Source of the DNA: Paratinospora sagittata
Lineage: Eukaryota; Streptophyta; Magnoliopsida; Ranunculales; Menispermaceae
DNA length: 64,000 nucleotides
Assembly (NCBI GenBank): GCA_035771175.1
Contig: CM069589.1
Span: 30,634,201-30,698,200 of the forward strand
Reading direction: 5' to 3'
Below the pieces are notes generated by a model, which was not told where the DNA came from, did no database searches, and saw only the letters and a program-made list of their open reading frames with translations. Both the position numbers and the translations under genes were made by a program. Below are positions 54,714 through 64,000 of this stretch, one piece after another (positions within the stretch are counted from its first letter, which is position 1; the number at the start of each line of letters is the position of its first letter).

Positions 54714-55880
54714 ATGCAAACCAGGAAGAGAAGAAGGCCACATACTGTCCTTCCAGCAAAGGAGGCACCTCTTGAGGTTCAGAACCAGGAACCGCCGCCT
54801 CTGTTGAAAGCACAGGCCACACCTGACATTGCCACTACGTCTGGGCAGGCAGTGCCACCCCAACCCACATCCTTTGCCATGCCTTCGAGTATGGAAGTTT
54901 TTTTCGCCAGTTTTATCGAGGCAATGAAAGTAACTGTTCGAACGGCCGTACCTGAGACCGCTGCCAATCAAGTTGTCACTGTTTAGACACCTGTGAGATC
55001 TGGTTCGGAGACTCAAACTGACCAAATTACGAAGTACAAGAGGCTACAACCTCTTACTTTTGCTGGCGCCATTGATGCGGAAGAGGTGCAGAAATGGCTG
55101 GATGAGTCGAAGAAGGCTCCTGATGCAATGAGAGTCGATGAGGCTCAAAAGATTCCACTTGCGTCTTACCAACTTGTTGGGGGAGCAAATACATGGTGGA
55201 TAACAATGAAGGAGGACCAAAGGGTCAACACCACGGACATGACTTGGCAACAATTTGAGTCATTGTTTATTGATGAGTACTTCCCCGGCGCTGTGAAGTA
55301 ACAGAAGTGCCAGGAGTTCGCCAAGCTATACCAAGGCGGCATGGCAGTCAGGGAGTATGCTGTCAAGTTTAAAGAATTATCGGTTTACTCTCTCTCCATC
55401 ATCTCAACGGAGCAAGATAAGATCGAGAAATTCTACAATGGCCTTCGTCCTGACATTCGACAAGCCTTGTCGATCTTGGATCTCAAGATTTACAGGGAGG
55501 TCGTTGACAAGGCCATAAGCTTTAAGCAGGAGAAGATTGTGCAGGAGCAGAGACTGAATAGGGGAAAATGGCCTACAACGTTTTCCCAACAGGGCTCGCA
55601 GCAGGGCAACAAGAAAAAGCCCTACTATAATCAAAACCCACCACTCCCAGCCCCTATTCAAAAGAATGAGGCCACGGTACTTGCGGCTGAACAATCTAAC
55701 CCTAGCTATCAAGGTTTTCGCAATCATGGCCGAGGAGGCCGTAATGGAAGGGGTGGCCGTCGAAACAACAATGGCAGAAGTGGTGGTCAGTGCCACAATC
55801 AGCATGGCCAACAGAACCATCAGCAGTAGAGGCTGACGTGTTTCAATTACGGCCAACAGGGCCATTTAAGAAATGCCTGT
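54714..55880 (+). pseudogene. Fam1 gag, copy C
   Basis: Ty3/gypsy capsid and nucleocapsid protein. Start MQTRKRRRPHTV at 54714, the position shared with copy A; an upstream in-frame Met at 54663 is not. Blocks: PSSMEVFFASFIEAMKVTV, YKRLQPLTFAGAIDAEEVQKW, ASYQLVGGANTWW, FESLFIDEYFPGAVK, YNGLRPDIRQALSI. A Gly/Arg/Asn-rich region follows near 55720-55790. The zinc knuckle at 55839-55880 reads CFNYGQQGHLRNAC: the second Cys of CX2CX4HX4C is Tyr. Stops at about 54984, 55299 and 55827. Confidence 0.88.
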
Positions 55881-56040
55881 TTGCACCTTCAGCAACCTGA
55901 TCCCGTTGTTCCAATCCAACAAGCCCCACCTGCTGCTAATGCCCAACCCAGGCAGAACCAACAAAACCAGGGGCAATGGAACCAAGGCAGAGCATTTGCT
56001 ATCGCTCAACAACCTCTCCCAAACAATAATGTAGTCGAAG

Positions 56041-56380
56041 GTACATTTCCCTTGTTCAATACAATGGTGCATGTCTTGTTCGATTTGGGTACAACGCATT
56101 CTTTTCTATCGTCTGCATTGGTAAAACATTTAGGGTTGCATCCTAAACCCACAGACATCATAATCCATGTCACATCAGCTTTAGGATATGGTACTGACGT
56201 GAGTTTGCAGTGTTCGCGATGTGAGCTTTGAATGTCAGAACATACAATATAAGCAGATCTTTTTGTGATGGACATTGAAAACTTCGACATCATCCTCGGC
56301 ATGGACTGGCTCGTACCACTGAATGCAAAGATCGATTGTACGAAGAAGCAAGTCCAGTTAACCTTGCCCAATGGGGAGTT
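56041..56380 (+). pseudogene. Fam1 protease, copy C
   Basis: Retroviral-type aspartic protease. The active-site block reads VLFDLGTTHSFLSS (about 56068), with Leu where Asp-Ser/Thr-Gly is expected, a change explained by one C-to-T transition. The flap and C-terminal block are seen as NFDIILGMDWL and NAKIDC (56280-56340). A frameshift and stop lie between about 56210 and 56260. Confidence 0.82.
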
Positions 56381-57840
56381 TGTCGAGATTCAGGGAACGA
56401 GGAAATGGATACACAACTCGACTGTTGCACTTCTCAAGGAACAACTTCGAGCTTTATCCCTTGGTGATGAAAATAAATCACAAGCACTGTACCCTCTCAA
56501 AATACACGATGTCCCGACAATATCTGAATTCCCAACAGTTTTTCTAAATGACCTTACTGGCCTACCTCCGGTTAAGGAATTCGATTTTGAGATCCATCTC
56601 ATACCTGGGACCGGGCCTATCTCAATTCCACCATACAGAATGTCCAATGTCGAGCTGGTCGAATTTGATAAACAACTGAAGGAATTGGAGAGTAATGGCT
56701 TTATCAAGAAAAGTTCATCACCCTAGGGTGCTCTAGTTCTGTTTGTTCGCAAAAAGGATTGTTCCTTATGACTTTGCATCGACTATCGCAAGCTGAATAA
56801 CGTCACCATTAAGAACAGATACCCGTTGCCCAGGATCGATGACTTGTTCAACCAACTTAGAGATGCCAAATACTTCTCTAAGATTGATTTATGATCCGAT
56901 TATCATCATCTCCAGATTCGAGAGTCGGACATTACCAAGACAGCATTCAAAACTGCGTACGGTCACTACAAGTTCTTGGTCATGCCGTTCGGTCTAACAA
57001 ATGCACATGTTGCATTCATGGATTTGATGAACCCTATCTTTAGGTTATACTTAGACCGATTTTTAGTCGTTTTTGTGGACGATATCTTGATATATTCTTC
57101 AACTGAGGAAGACCATAAGATACATCTGAGGATAATCCTTTAGACCTTGATAAGCCACCAGTTGTATGCAAAGTTGAGTAAGTGCGAATTTTGGGCGGAA
57201 CGAGTTCAATTCCTAGACCATGTAGTTTCAGGCAATGGCATTGAGGTGAATCCTTCTAAGGTTGAAGCGGTTTAAAGCTTGAAGCAGCCTACCACTGTTA
57301 CTCAGATTAGGAGTTTTCTTGGTTTGGCTGGCTATTACAGACGCTTCATCAAGGACTTCTCAAAGATTGTTGAACCTATGACAAAGCTCACTCGAAAAGA
57401 CGTGAGATTCATCTGAAACATCATTTCAAGAATTGAAGAAGCGCCTCACGACAGCACCAGTACTAGTCATTCCAAGAAATACACTTGAATTTTCACTATA
57501 CACCGACGCCTCTCTCCAAGGCCTAGTTGTCGTACTAATGAAAGAAGGCCAAGTTGTTGCACATGCCTCGAGGCAACTGAAGATTCATGAGGGTAATTAC
57601 CTAACTCAAGACTTAGAACTTGCAGTTGTCGTATTCGCACTGAAGTTATGGCGTCATTACCTATACGGTGAACGGTTTGAGGTCTTCTCGGATCACAAGA
57701 GTCTTAAGTACATCTACACTCAGAGAGACCTAAACCTCCGCCAAAGACGACTGTTGGAGCTCTTGAAAGATTATGACTTTCAACTCTAGTACCATCCCGG
57801 TAAGGCCGATGTTGTGGCTGATGCCCTTAGTAGAAAATCT
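56381..57840 (+). pseudogene. Fam1 reverse transcriptase and RNase H, copy C
   Basis: RT blocks: [60 protein letters not shown] (catalytic Asp kept), [15 protein letters not shown] and FVVDD-like [11 protein letters not shown] near 57070, then [14 protein letters not shown]. RNase [45 protein letters not shown], and ADALSRK near 57820. In-frame stops near 56724, 56769, 56893, 57141 and 57274, plus a frameshift near 57415. The order is normal for Ty3/gypsy pol. Confidence 0.9.
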
Positions 57841-58870
57841 TATGTTGCTTGCACTCGTAACTTCAAAATGGGGAAGTTGGCTACAGAGATGTAGAATTTT
57901 AACCTACATATGATCGAGGAGGGAGCAAGATAACTACTTTCTCAAGTATCAGCCAACTCTGAGCTGGCTCGAAAGATTTCAACAGTTCAAGCCAACGACC
58001 CTATGTTAATGGAGAAATGAGAAGTTCTACTCAGCGGACAGAACCTTCCTCACTGGTCGGTCTCTGAAGACGGGCCCGTTTTCAATAAAAAATGTCTCTG
58101 TCTACCGAACGGTCTTGAGGTTCGGAAAGAAGTGCTCACTGAGATGCACTGTTCGAGGTTCACTATGCATCCTGGGGGGGAAAAGATGTACAAGGATGTC
58201 AAGTGACAATTCTGGTTTTCTGGAATGAAGAAGGTAATTGCACACTTCGTTGCTCGATGTCTAGTTTCCCAGCAAGTTAAGGCAGAACAAAGACTTCCCT
58301 CTGGACTTCTCCAGCCTTTACCTATTGGAGAATGGAAGTGGGAGAACATCACAATGGATTTTGTTACGGCCTTGCCTCGAAATAATAAAGGGCAAGATGT
58401 TATCTGGGTTATCATTGACAGACTTACAAAGTCTGCACACTTTTTGCCAATAAAGTTCACAGATAACCCCGCCAAGCTTGCGGAACTGTATGAAAAAGAG
58501 ATCGTACACCGCCATGGCATACCACTCACGATCGTCTCTAATCGAGACCCTCGATTCACATCAAAGTTTTGGAAAAGCTTTCAAAGTAGAATGGGCTTTA
58601 GGATCACCATGAGCACAACCTTTCACCCTCAGACTGATGGGCAGTCAGAGCGTCTTATCCAAATCTTGGAAGACATGTTGCGGGGCTGCGTTTTGAACTT
58701 TCATGACGGATGGGAAAAGTACTTACATTTAGATGAGTTTGCATACAATAACAGCTACCAAACTAGTATCGACTTGGCAGCGTACGCGGCTCTCTATGGT
58801 CGCCCTTGCAGATCTTTGGTATGTTGGTTAGATATGGCAGATCGACTGCAGTTTGGGCCTGAACTAGTTT
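57841..58870 (+). pseudogene. Fam1 integrase, copy C
   Basis: Zinc-binding region with HCSRFTMHPG and ARCLVSQQVKAEQ: the last Cys of HHCC is Ser. The catalytic core has the first Asp in ITMDFVTALPR (about 58355), the second position in VSNRDPRFTS as Asn rather than Asp (about 58538, GAT to AAT), and the Glu in DGQSERLIQILEDML (about 58650). FAYNNSYQTSI and ALYGRPCRS follow. A 215-codon stretch (58225-58872) is open, but the enzyme lacks two required residues. Stops occur upstream, near 57893, 57931 and 58018. Confidence 0.9.
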
Positions 58871-59403
58871 AAGTGATTTCTGAGAAGATCACACTAGTAA
58901 AGGAGCAACTTCGTGTTGCACAAAGTCGACAGAAGAGTTATGCTGACAAGCAGAGGCAACCTCTAGAATTTGATAAGAGGGACTTGGTTTTTCTAAAAGT
59001 TCTGCCTACAAGAGGTGTCAAACGCTTTGGGATCAAAGGAAAGCTCTCCCCACGGTACGTCGATCCATTTCAAATCATTGAACGTATTAGCAAACTTGCT
59101 TATCGTCTGTCCCTTCCATTGTCCATGTCTAAGGTTCATGACATTTTTCACGTATCCATGCTTCAAAAGTATCGTCCTGATCATTCGCATATCATCCTTC
59201 TAGTCGAGGTTCGGGTTGAGGAAGGAAATAGGTATCAGGAGAGAGCGATACCGATTCTGGATTGAAAAAATCAAGAACTAAGGCGACGTAGCATACCACT
59301 TGTGAAGGTGCTCTCGGATCACCACGGAGTAGAGGAAGCAACATGGGAACTAGAAGCAACAATTAAATAGAAATACCCTGAATTGTCTTCTAGTAATAAC
59401 TGA
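58871..59403 (+). pseudogene. Fam1 integrase C-terminus with chromodomain-like tail
   Basis: QSRQKSYADKQRQPLEF, then LSPRYVDPFQIIERI and VHDIFHVSMLQKY, the usual chromovirus integrase C-terminus. It is followed by the tail IPLVKVL...HHGVEEATWELE near 59300-59365. The VEEATWE block is the end of the chromodomain of Tekay/Del-type elements, which in that family directs integration to marked chromatin. Stops at 59263 and 59368; the final stop is 59401. Confidence 0.85.
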
Positions 59404-59494
59404 TGATGTGATACATTCTACTATTTCACTTATCAACAAAATGATGGATCTTTGTTTACAAATATCTTAATACATCATTTCACTTAATATAACT

Positions 59495-59983
59495 ATGCAG
59501 ATGTCTGAAAATAATGCCGATGGATGTAGTGATGCAATTCTTCCAGGATTTGAGTCAAGTCACAACTACTTTGCATCACCAACTCCATCGCCCCACAGAC
59601 AACGATCCTTATCACCAGAGCGTGCATGGCTTTTTCGTAACCATTTTGCCCAAAATAATCCCGTGCCCTCATCTTGGCAGGATCTTCTACCAAAATTGCC
59701 AGGCGGCCGGATTCGACCAACAACACCAAAAAGCATCCCACCACTCAACCTACTTCCCCTTAAACGATGCAACCAGCAGAGCCCTACACCACCATTTGTT
59801 AAGCAAATGTTGGAACCTTCTGAGGACGAATCTGACTCCATTTGCTCTCCATGGTTTCATGATGTTGAGGATTCCACCAGCCACAGTGCTATTAAGGGAC
59901 CTTACAGGCACTACCCTGAGCTAGCAAACGATGACGACGACAGTGAATCTCACGCTGATAGCAATCATGACTACTTGGACTGA
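59495..59983 (+). CDS. Fam1 ORF3: uninterrupted ORF downstream of pol, unknown
   Basis: 162 codons starting MQMSENNADGC, placed between the pol stop (59401) and the polypurine tract (60003-60017). The first half is Pro/Ser/His-rich (PTPSPHRQRSLSPERAW, LPGGRIRPTTP); the C-terminus is acidic (ELANDDDDSESHAD). I see no transmembrane segment, signal peptide or known domain. It is the only sizeable intact frame of copy C. Caution: shorter frames are also open on both strands here (59514-59924, 59566-59841), so openness may partly be chance. Chromoviruses usually have no ORF in this place. No second copy is in the window for comparison. Confidence 0.45.
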   Translation: MQMSENNADGCSDAILPGFESSHNYFASPTPSPHRQRSLSPERAWLFRNHFAQNNPVPSSWQDLLPKLPGGRIRPTTPKSIPPLNLLPLKRCNQQSPTPPFVKQMLEPSEDESDSICSPWFHDVEDSTSHSAIKGPYRHYPELANDDDDSESHADSNHDYLD

Positions 59984-60002
59984 TTTCGAGGGCGAAATCC
60001 TT

Positions 60003-60017
60003 TTAAGGGGGGTAGAG
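60003..60017 (+). promoter_or_regulatory. Fam1 polypurine tract
   Basis: AAGGGGGGTAGAG directly before the 3' LTR start; the plus-strand priming site. Confidence 0.88.
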
Positions 60018-61308
60018 TATAATACCCTAGGTTTGCACAAAATATATATATATATATATATAAATTTTTAGGCACCCTTTTTTCCTATTTAAGGAAGGGC
60101 CCTCTTCATTTCTCACACCAAAATCACTTTTCCTTGTGATTTTTCTTCTCTTTCTCACTCATTTAGAGTTTTTGTCTTCCCTTTTGAGACTTTCTTTCCA
60201 AGACACTTTGTGTAGTGCAACGCGGTTCTACTCGGGAGAAGGCGCCAGTTCTCGAAGGAATTTTTATTTGAAGGTGGGGAACGAAACATAGGTTTGCGTG
60301 TCTTATAACTTTTGTTAAAGTTTGCATTCACTTATCATTATGTCTACTATTCATTTACACAACATTATTGCGTATAATGTTTATACTTTTCGTACTTATG
60401 CCTGTATAATTGGAGTTCATGTATTACACTGTTGCTATGCCGGATTAGTGGTCAATCTGGCTTAACCAGACTCAGTCTTGTTCTTAGTAACTTTAAATAG
60501 TGAATTGGAGGCGGCGTGCTGCTCTAGACGATTTGTATTTAAGTAGACCTTGTGTCTCACCTCTCAACTGGAGACTGATCTGGTTGGTCTTATTTGAAAG
60601 CTATCAGCTTATACAAATAATATTGAATGTCCTAACCTTGCACGTGGTGATACCGACTCCGATAAGGATCACCAGACGTTGCCAAATCTTGTCTAATGTT
60701 AAGTAAAGACCAGACCAGTTCATGCATTTGCATCATACATAAGCATCACCTAGGAACGTATGTGGTTTATGATTCATAGAATAGTTAGAAGCAATGCTCA
60801 TTATTCATTATATTTCTCAGGAGAGGGACGTACAATGAGAACCCGGCTACTCCTGGGGAGGGACATCTGTACGTGAACTCAGGCGAGGTACAATCATCAA
60901 ACCAATACGAGATGGTGTCATGCATACATACATGTTGGATTGATTATGATGCTCTGATTTGTATTTATGATATTTGATTATGAAGTTTGCTTTATTAATT
61001 GTTATATTTGCGAACTATTTTACCAACTGAGCGTGTAGCTCACCTCTTTGTTATCCAATTGTTCACAGGAGATTAGGGTGGACTAGGTACAAGTTTTTTG
61101 GCCGACATTTTTGTACCCTTTGTATTATTCATTGGGAATTTTTGGGAGGATGTTCCCTTAACTATTTCATGTACAAATATATTCTGAAATTAATGAAATC
61201 AGACTTGTACTTAATCGTGTTTTCACGCACTCAGTTATTGTTATAATGCATTCACACCCTGTCTGTGAGTGTCCCGCTGGTTTAGGCACGTCCGGGCAGG
61301 GTGTGACA
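60018..61308 (+). mobile_element. Fam1 copy C 3' LTR (1,291 bp)
   Basis: Starts TATAATACCC (G of TG mutated) and ends GTGTGACA. TATA-like TATTTAAGG at 60086. Only one 75-bp unit (60826-60885). The Cys-rich sense ORF seen in the other LTRs is interrupted by a stop near 60460. Confidence 0.92.
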
Positions 61309-61313
61309 TATAT

Positions 61314-61502
61314 GTGTTGATGATGATTTATATAAGATGTTTATCAAGTTGTTGAGATTGTGAGATGTCCAGTTTACAAGGGAGACTTTGTCTGAGTCTC
61401 GGTTGAGGCTTAACAGGACTTTAATGGTCTTATGGGTGATAGGATGGTTAGTTTTCTGTGCCAATCAGGATGCCTTGGGGGATTGTGAAAGGGGTCCTGA
61501 CA
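61314..61502 (+). mobile_element. Fam2 5' LTR, right part
   Basis: Resumes after the TATAT duplication and ends GGGGTCCTGACA (61502). TGGTATCAGAG at 61507-61517 is the primer site. Together with 48626-50289 this gives an LTR of about 1,853 bp. Confidence 0.82.
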
Positions 61503-61681
61503 GTGTTGGTATCAGAGACAGGGTTTGTAAAAGACTTAGGAATTTAAAAGCTTCAAGATAATGCATAAGCCTTTCTATATTATTTTCTGTGTGTATTAAC
61601 ATAGTATGGTAGATATGATGTTAGCTGATCTGTTGCTTTTTCTATGTGTGATGGTTGCCTCATTTGTTTTTTCTCAGCTTT
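61503..61681 (+). promoter_or_regulatory. Fam2 primer site and leader
   Basis: Primer site for initiator-Met tRNA at 61507-61517, then about 160 bp of untranslated leader up to the gag start. Confidence 0.82.
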
Positions 61682-62445
61682 ATGAGAAAGAGAGGCACAC
61701 TGAGAAAGATTACACAGATGGAGCCTACAGATTATGATAGAATGAAGAGGTTGGAAAAGGTAGTTGAGGCTCAGGGTCAATTATTGGCGGCCCAGAATAC
61801 ACAGATGCAGGAGTGGATGGGAAGGATGGAGGTTGGAATGCACCAACCAACTCCGGCAGTGCCTCAAGAAGCTGGACCTAGTAGGGTTGAGATAGATACT
61901 AGTAGGGTAGAGATTGCAGCAGAGCCTACTGCAGCTGTAGCACAACCATCCCCTACACCTACATCAGCAGGAGAGGTGATGATGCATCAGTCTGAATTGA
62001 TGCATAGGTTTATGAGAATGAAACCTCAGAAGTTTTATGGTGGTGTAAATCTCAAATGGGCATAGGATTGGATCTTTAATATGGAGAAGAATGCCAGATC
62101 TTTGAAAACTTGATAATGAGACTCAGGTTTTGTTTGCTGCCCACATGTTGGAAAGTAATGCAGGGCAGTGGTGGCTATCAGTCTTGACTACTGAAGGTCA
62201 AGTAAACACCTAGGCTAGATTCAAGGAACTCTTTCTTGAAATGTATGTTTCTGCTACTGAGAGAGAAATGAAGAAGCTTGAATTTTTGAATCTCAAGCAA
62301 GGTGACATGACTGTGCGCGAGTATGAATTTCAGTTTACTCAACTGTCAGCTCATGCACCTAAGTTAGTTAAGGATGAGGAAGGAAAGATTTCATACATTT
62401 GTGGGGGCTTAAGACCAGTGATTCAGCACGTATTGTCAGTGACTG
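61682..62445 (+). pseudogene. Fam2 gag, broken and cut by Fam3
   Basis: Start MRKRGTLRKITQMEP at 61682; an upstream Met at 61655 lies in the leader. A coiled-coil-like RMKRLEKVVEAQGQLLAAQ stretch comes first. The capsid domain follows: RMKPQKFYGGVNLKWA, WIFNMEKNARSL, NAGQWWLSVL, RFKELFLEMYVSATEREMK, GDMTVREYEFQFTQLSAHA and YICGGLRPVIQHVL. Stops near 62063, 62112 and 62212. The sequence ends in the Fam3 LTR at 62446. This is a retrotransposon gag domain of the Ty3/gypsy type. Confidence 0.85.
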
Positions 62446-64000
62446 TGTGGTGACCCCGCACCCTGTACCACCAACCCCGCAAGGGATGGCGTGCGGAATG
62501 CTTGGGCGGGACGCCCAGCGTAGGCATCTCCAACCTCTCATCAACTCCCGTGAGGTGGTTGAGACCCTACGAGCCTTATCCCAAACAACGACATAATATA
62601 AAAATGTACTAAACAAAACTACCAACCGTATTAATCATCCAAGGCAAGAGATAATCCATAAAAATGAACCATAATTAAAACCGTCATATGCCCACATGGT
62701 CTATCTAACAAGTCCCAACTCACCCATACTACAATTTGGTAAGTGTTGCAATTACATAGTCCAAAATATAATACATCATAATTTAAAACATAGTTCAATC
62801 AAAATGCCTCTCAACTCACATCGAGGCCTTGAATTCTCTCCCCGGCAAGGCCCTCAAAATATGACTACTTCTTTGCCCTTATTTGGGACAGAAGGACCTG
62901 AAAGAGGAAAATGAAGGTTAGCCAACGGTGCCCAGTGAATAAAATTCAAATATGCTATCAATACTCATCAATAAATATCATGTATGCATGTCAATGTGTA
63001 GCATGATAAAACTCATAACATATAGATATCAAGCATTTATAATAAGTTCGATGCAAGTAAAAGCCTATCAATTTGGATCCACATTCCACATGCATTGGGA
63101 TTACTAGTGTACGTCTATTTCACCGTACCGTTCTCATCCCCAATCATGTTGATTTGGGGTTACTAGTGCACGTCTATTTCATCGTACCGTTCGCATCCCC
63201 AAATATTTCCTTTCTAAAACCCTCTTATGAGAAGGTTAACTCTTCCTATTAGCCAGATAGATGGGCCCGACCATAGTCATAAGGTTTTCTCAAATCAATG
63301 CATCATTCAAAACATTAGAACACATTCATGCTTTCAACATACAATATATATAAGTGATATGATGACATAAAAGATATAATCATAAATGAAGTCTACTCAC
63401 AACCAAGCCTCGCGAGAGTATCTAACAATACACAGACACCAAACCGAATCAACCCATCAAGGTCCTGAAACATTTGTCAATATTCAACCATACATCAATT
63501 CATATGCTCAATCACATAGACATTACACATCAACCGTAAATCAGCCCGCATATAAACAATAGGCCTAAATCCCATCTAATCCCATCATTCAACTCAAATC
63601 ACATGACTTAGGCCTCTAATGCATAGTTCTCATTCATAAACCATTCAATTAATCAAAAATATTGATTTTCAATTCCTTAGGCATAAACATGCCCAAATTG
63701 GGCCATTTGATCACAAGTAGGCCTATCCCATGATATGGTCACAACCACCTAATCGGTAGCATAATCAACCCTAATCATGCTTAATGAGACATAAATTGCA
63801 TCAATTCAATGATTCTATGCCAAAAACATCAAAAGCCCTAAAATATGAAATTTTCCATACTTAGACCATATTGCCGATTTACACTAGGTCACCATGTTCA
63901 GCCATGTATATCACTGATTTTGCATCATGGGTTCATCAATAATGGCAACTAGGTCAACATAGTTTACATGCAAGCTATTTGGAAATGTCTAAGTTCATAT
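62446..64000 (-). mobile_element. Fam3 LTR, reversed, running off the window
   Basis: Starts TGTGGTGACCCC on the plus strand, the reverse complement of the end of 35806-38466, and stays collinear with it to the window end. GACTG (62441-62445) is the expected TSD. Whether this is a solo LTR or the 3' LTR of a minus-strand element cannot be seen. Open frames at 62696-62914 (plus) and 37933-38151 (minus) are the same antisense stretch. Confidence 0.88.
63101..63203. repeat. 59-bp tandem duplication in the Fam3 LTR
   Basis: Two copies beginning TTACTAGTG(T/C)ACGTCTATTTCA at 63101 and 63160. The other Fam3 LTR has a single copy at the equivalent place (about 37686-37748). Confidence 0.85.

Larger units (their letters stand above)
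50290..61308 (+). mobile_element. Fam1 chromovirus copy C, complete (11.0 kb)
   Basis: LTRs 50290-51671 and 60018-61308, flanked by TATAT on both sides (50285-50289, 61309-61313). Order: primer site, ORF1, spacer, gag, protease, RT, RNase H, integrase, chromodomain-like tail, ORF3, polypurine tract. Order PR-RT-RH-IN and the C-terminal VEEATWE identify a Tekay/Del-type chromovirus. All large ORFs except ORF3 have stops. LTR length differs mainly because the 5' LTR has two minisatellite units and the 3' LTR one. Confidence 0.93.

Overview
This 64 kb window is plant nuclear DNA, most likely from a eudicot: it is AT-rich and consists almost entirely of nested, decayed LTR retrotransposons. I found no host gene, rRNA, tRNA or CRISPR array. 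Evidence for a plant comes from Athila-type and chromodomain Ty3/gypsy pol genes, SIRE-like and Tork-like Ty1/copia genes, plant-type primer-binding sites (initiator-Met TGGTATCAGAG and the Athila TGGCG...CCGGGGA site), 5-bp target duplications and solo LTRs. Family names such as Fam1 are local labels used only here.

Layout. 1-1318: reversed LTR of chromovirus family Fam1. 1319-3317: 3' end and LTR start of a copia element, interrupted by a solo LTR (Fam5, 1540-2867, TSD TTTTT). 3318-12347: Athila element on the minus strand; its left LTR is cut to 346 bp. It sits in the 3' LTR of a SIRE-like element on the minus strand (12348-20943) that has a gag and an envelope-like/'plant transposon protein' ORF but no pol. 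20944-22553 and 41651-42120: pieces of a copia LTR and a gypsy LTR (Fam6). Fam6 is split by a Tork-like copia element (22554-41650), whose gag start is in turn split by a 17-kb head-to-tail array of nine SIRE LTR units (24002-40939). The array carries one 5-bp TSD (CTTCA) and is itself interrupted by two solo LTRs, Fam4 (32707-35552) and Fam3 (35806-38466). 42121-43772: LTR debris.

The right third is a second nest on the plus strand. Fam1 copy A (43773-48625) is broken in gag by Fam2 (from 48626). The Fam2 LTR is broken by a complete Fam1 copy C (50290-61308, TSD TATAT). The Fam2 gag is broken by a reversed Fam3 LTR (62446 to the window end). Because C lies inside Fam2 and Fam2 lies inside A, Fam1 was active both before and after the Fam2 insertion.

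Most notable points: (1) Fam1 has a roughly 530-codon ORF between its primer site and gag that resembles the envelope-like ORF of the copia-type SIRE element, plus an uninterrupted 162-codon ORF after the chromodomain. (2) The SIRE LTR array looks like a retrotransposon on the way to becoming a satellite. (3) Six unrelated LTR families share a branch-point plus pyrimidine-tract plus AG module that looks like a 3' splice site. (4) The SIRE LTR contains two series of mini-hairpins, and other LTRs here have their own GC-rich palindromes.

All pol genes are broken, mostly by C-to-T/G-to-A type changes, so nothing in the window appears autonomous.
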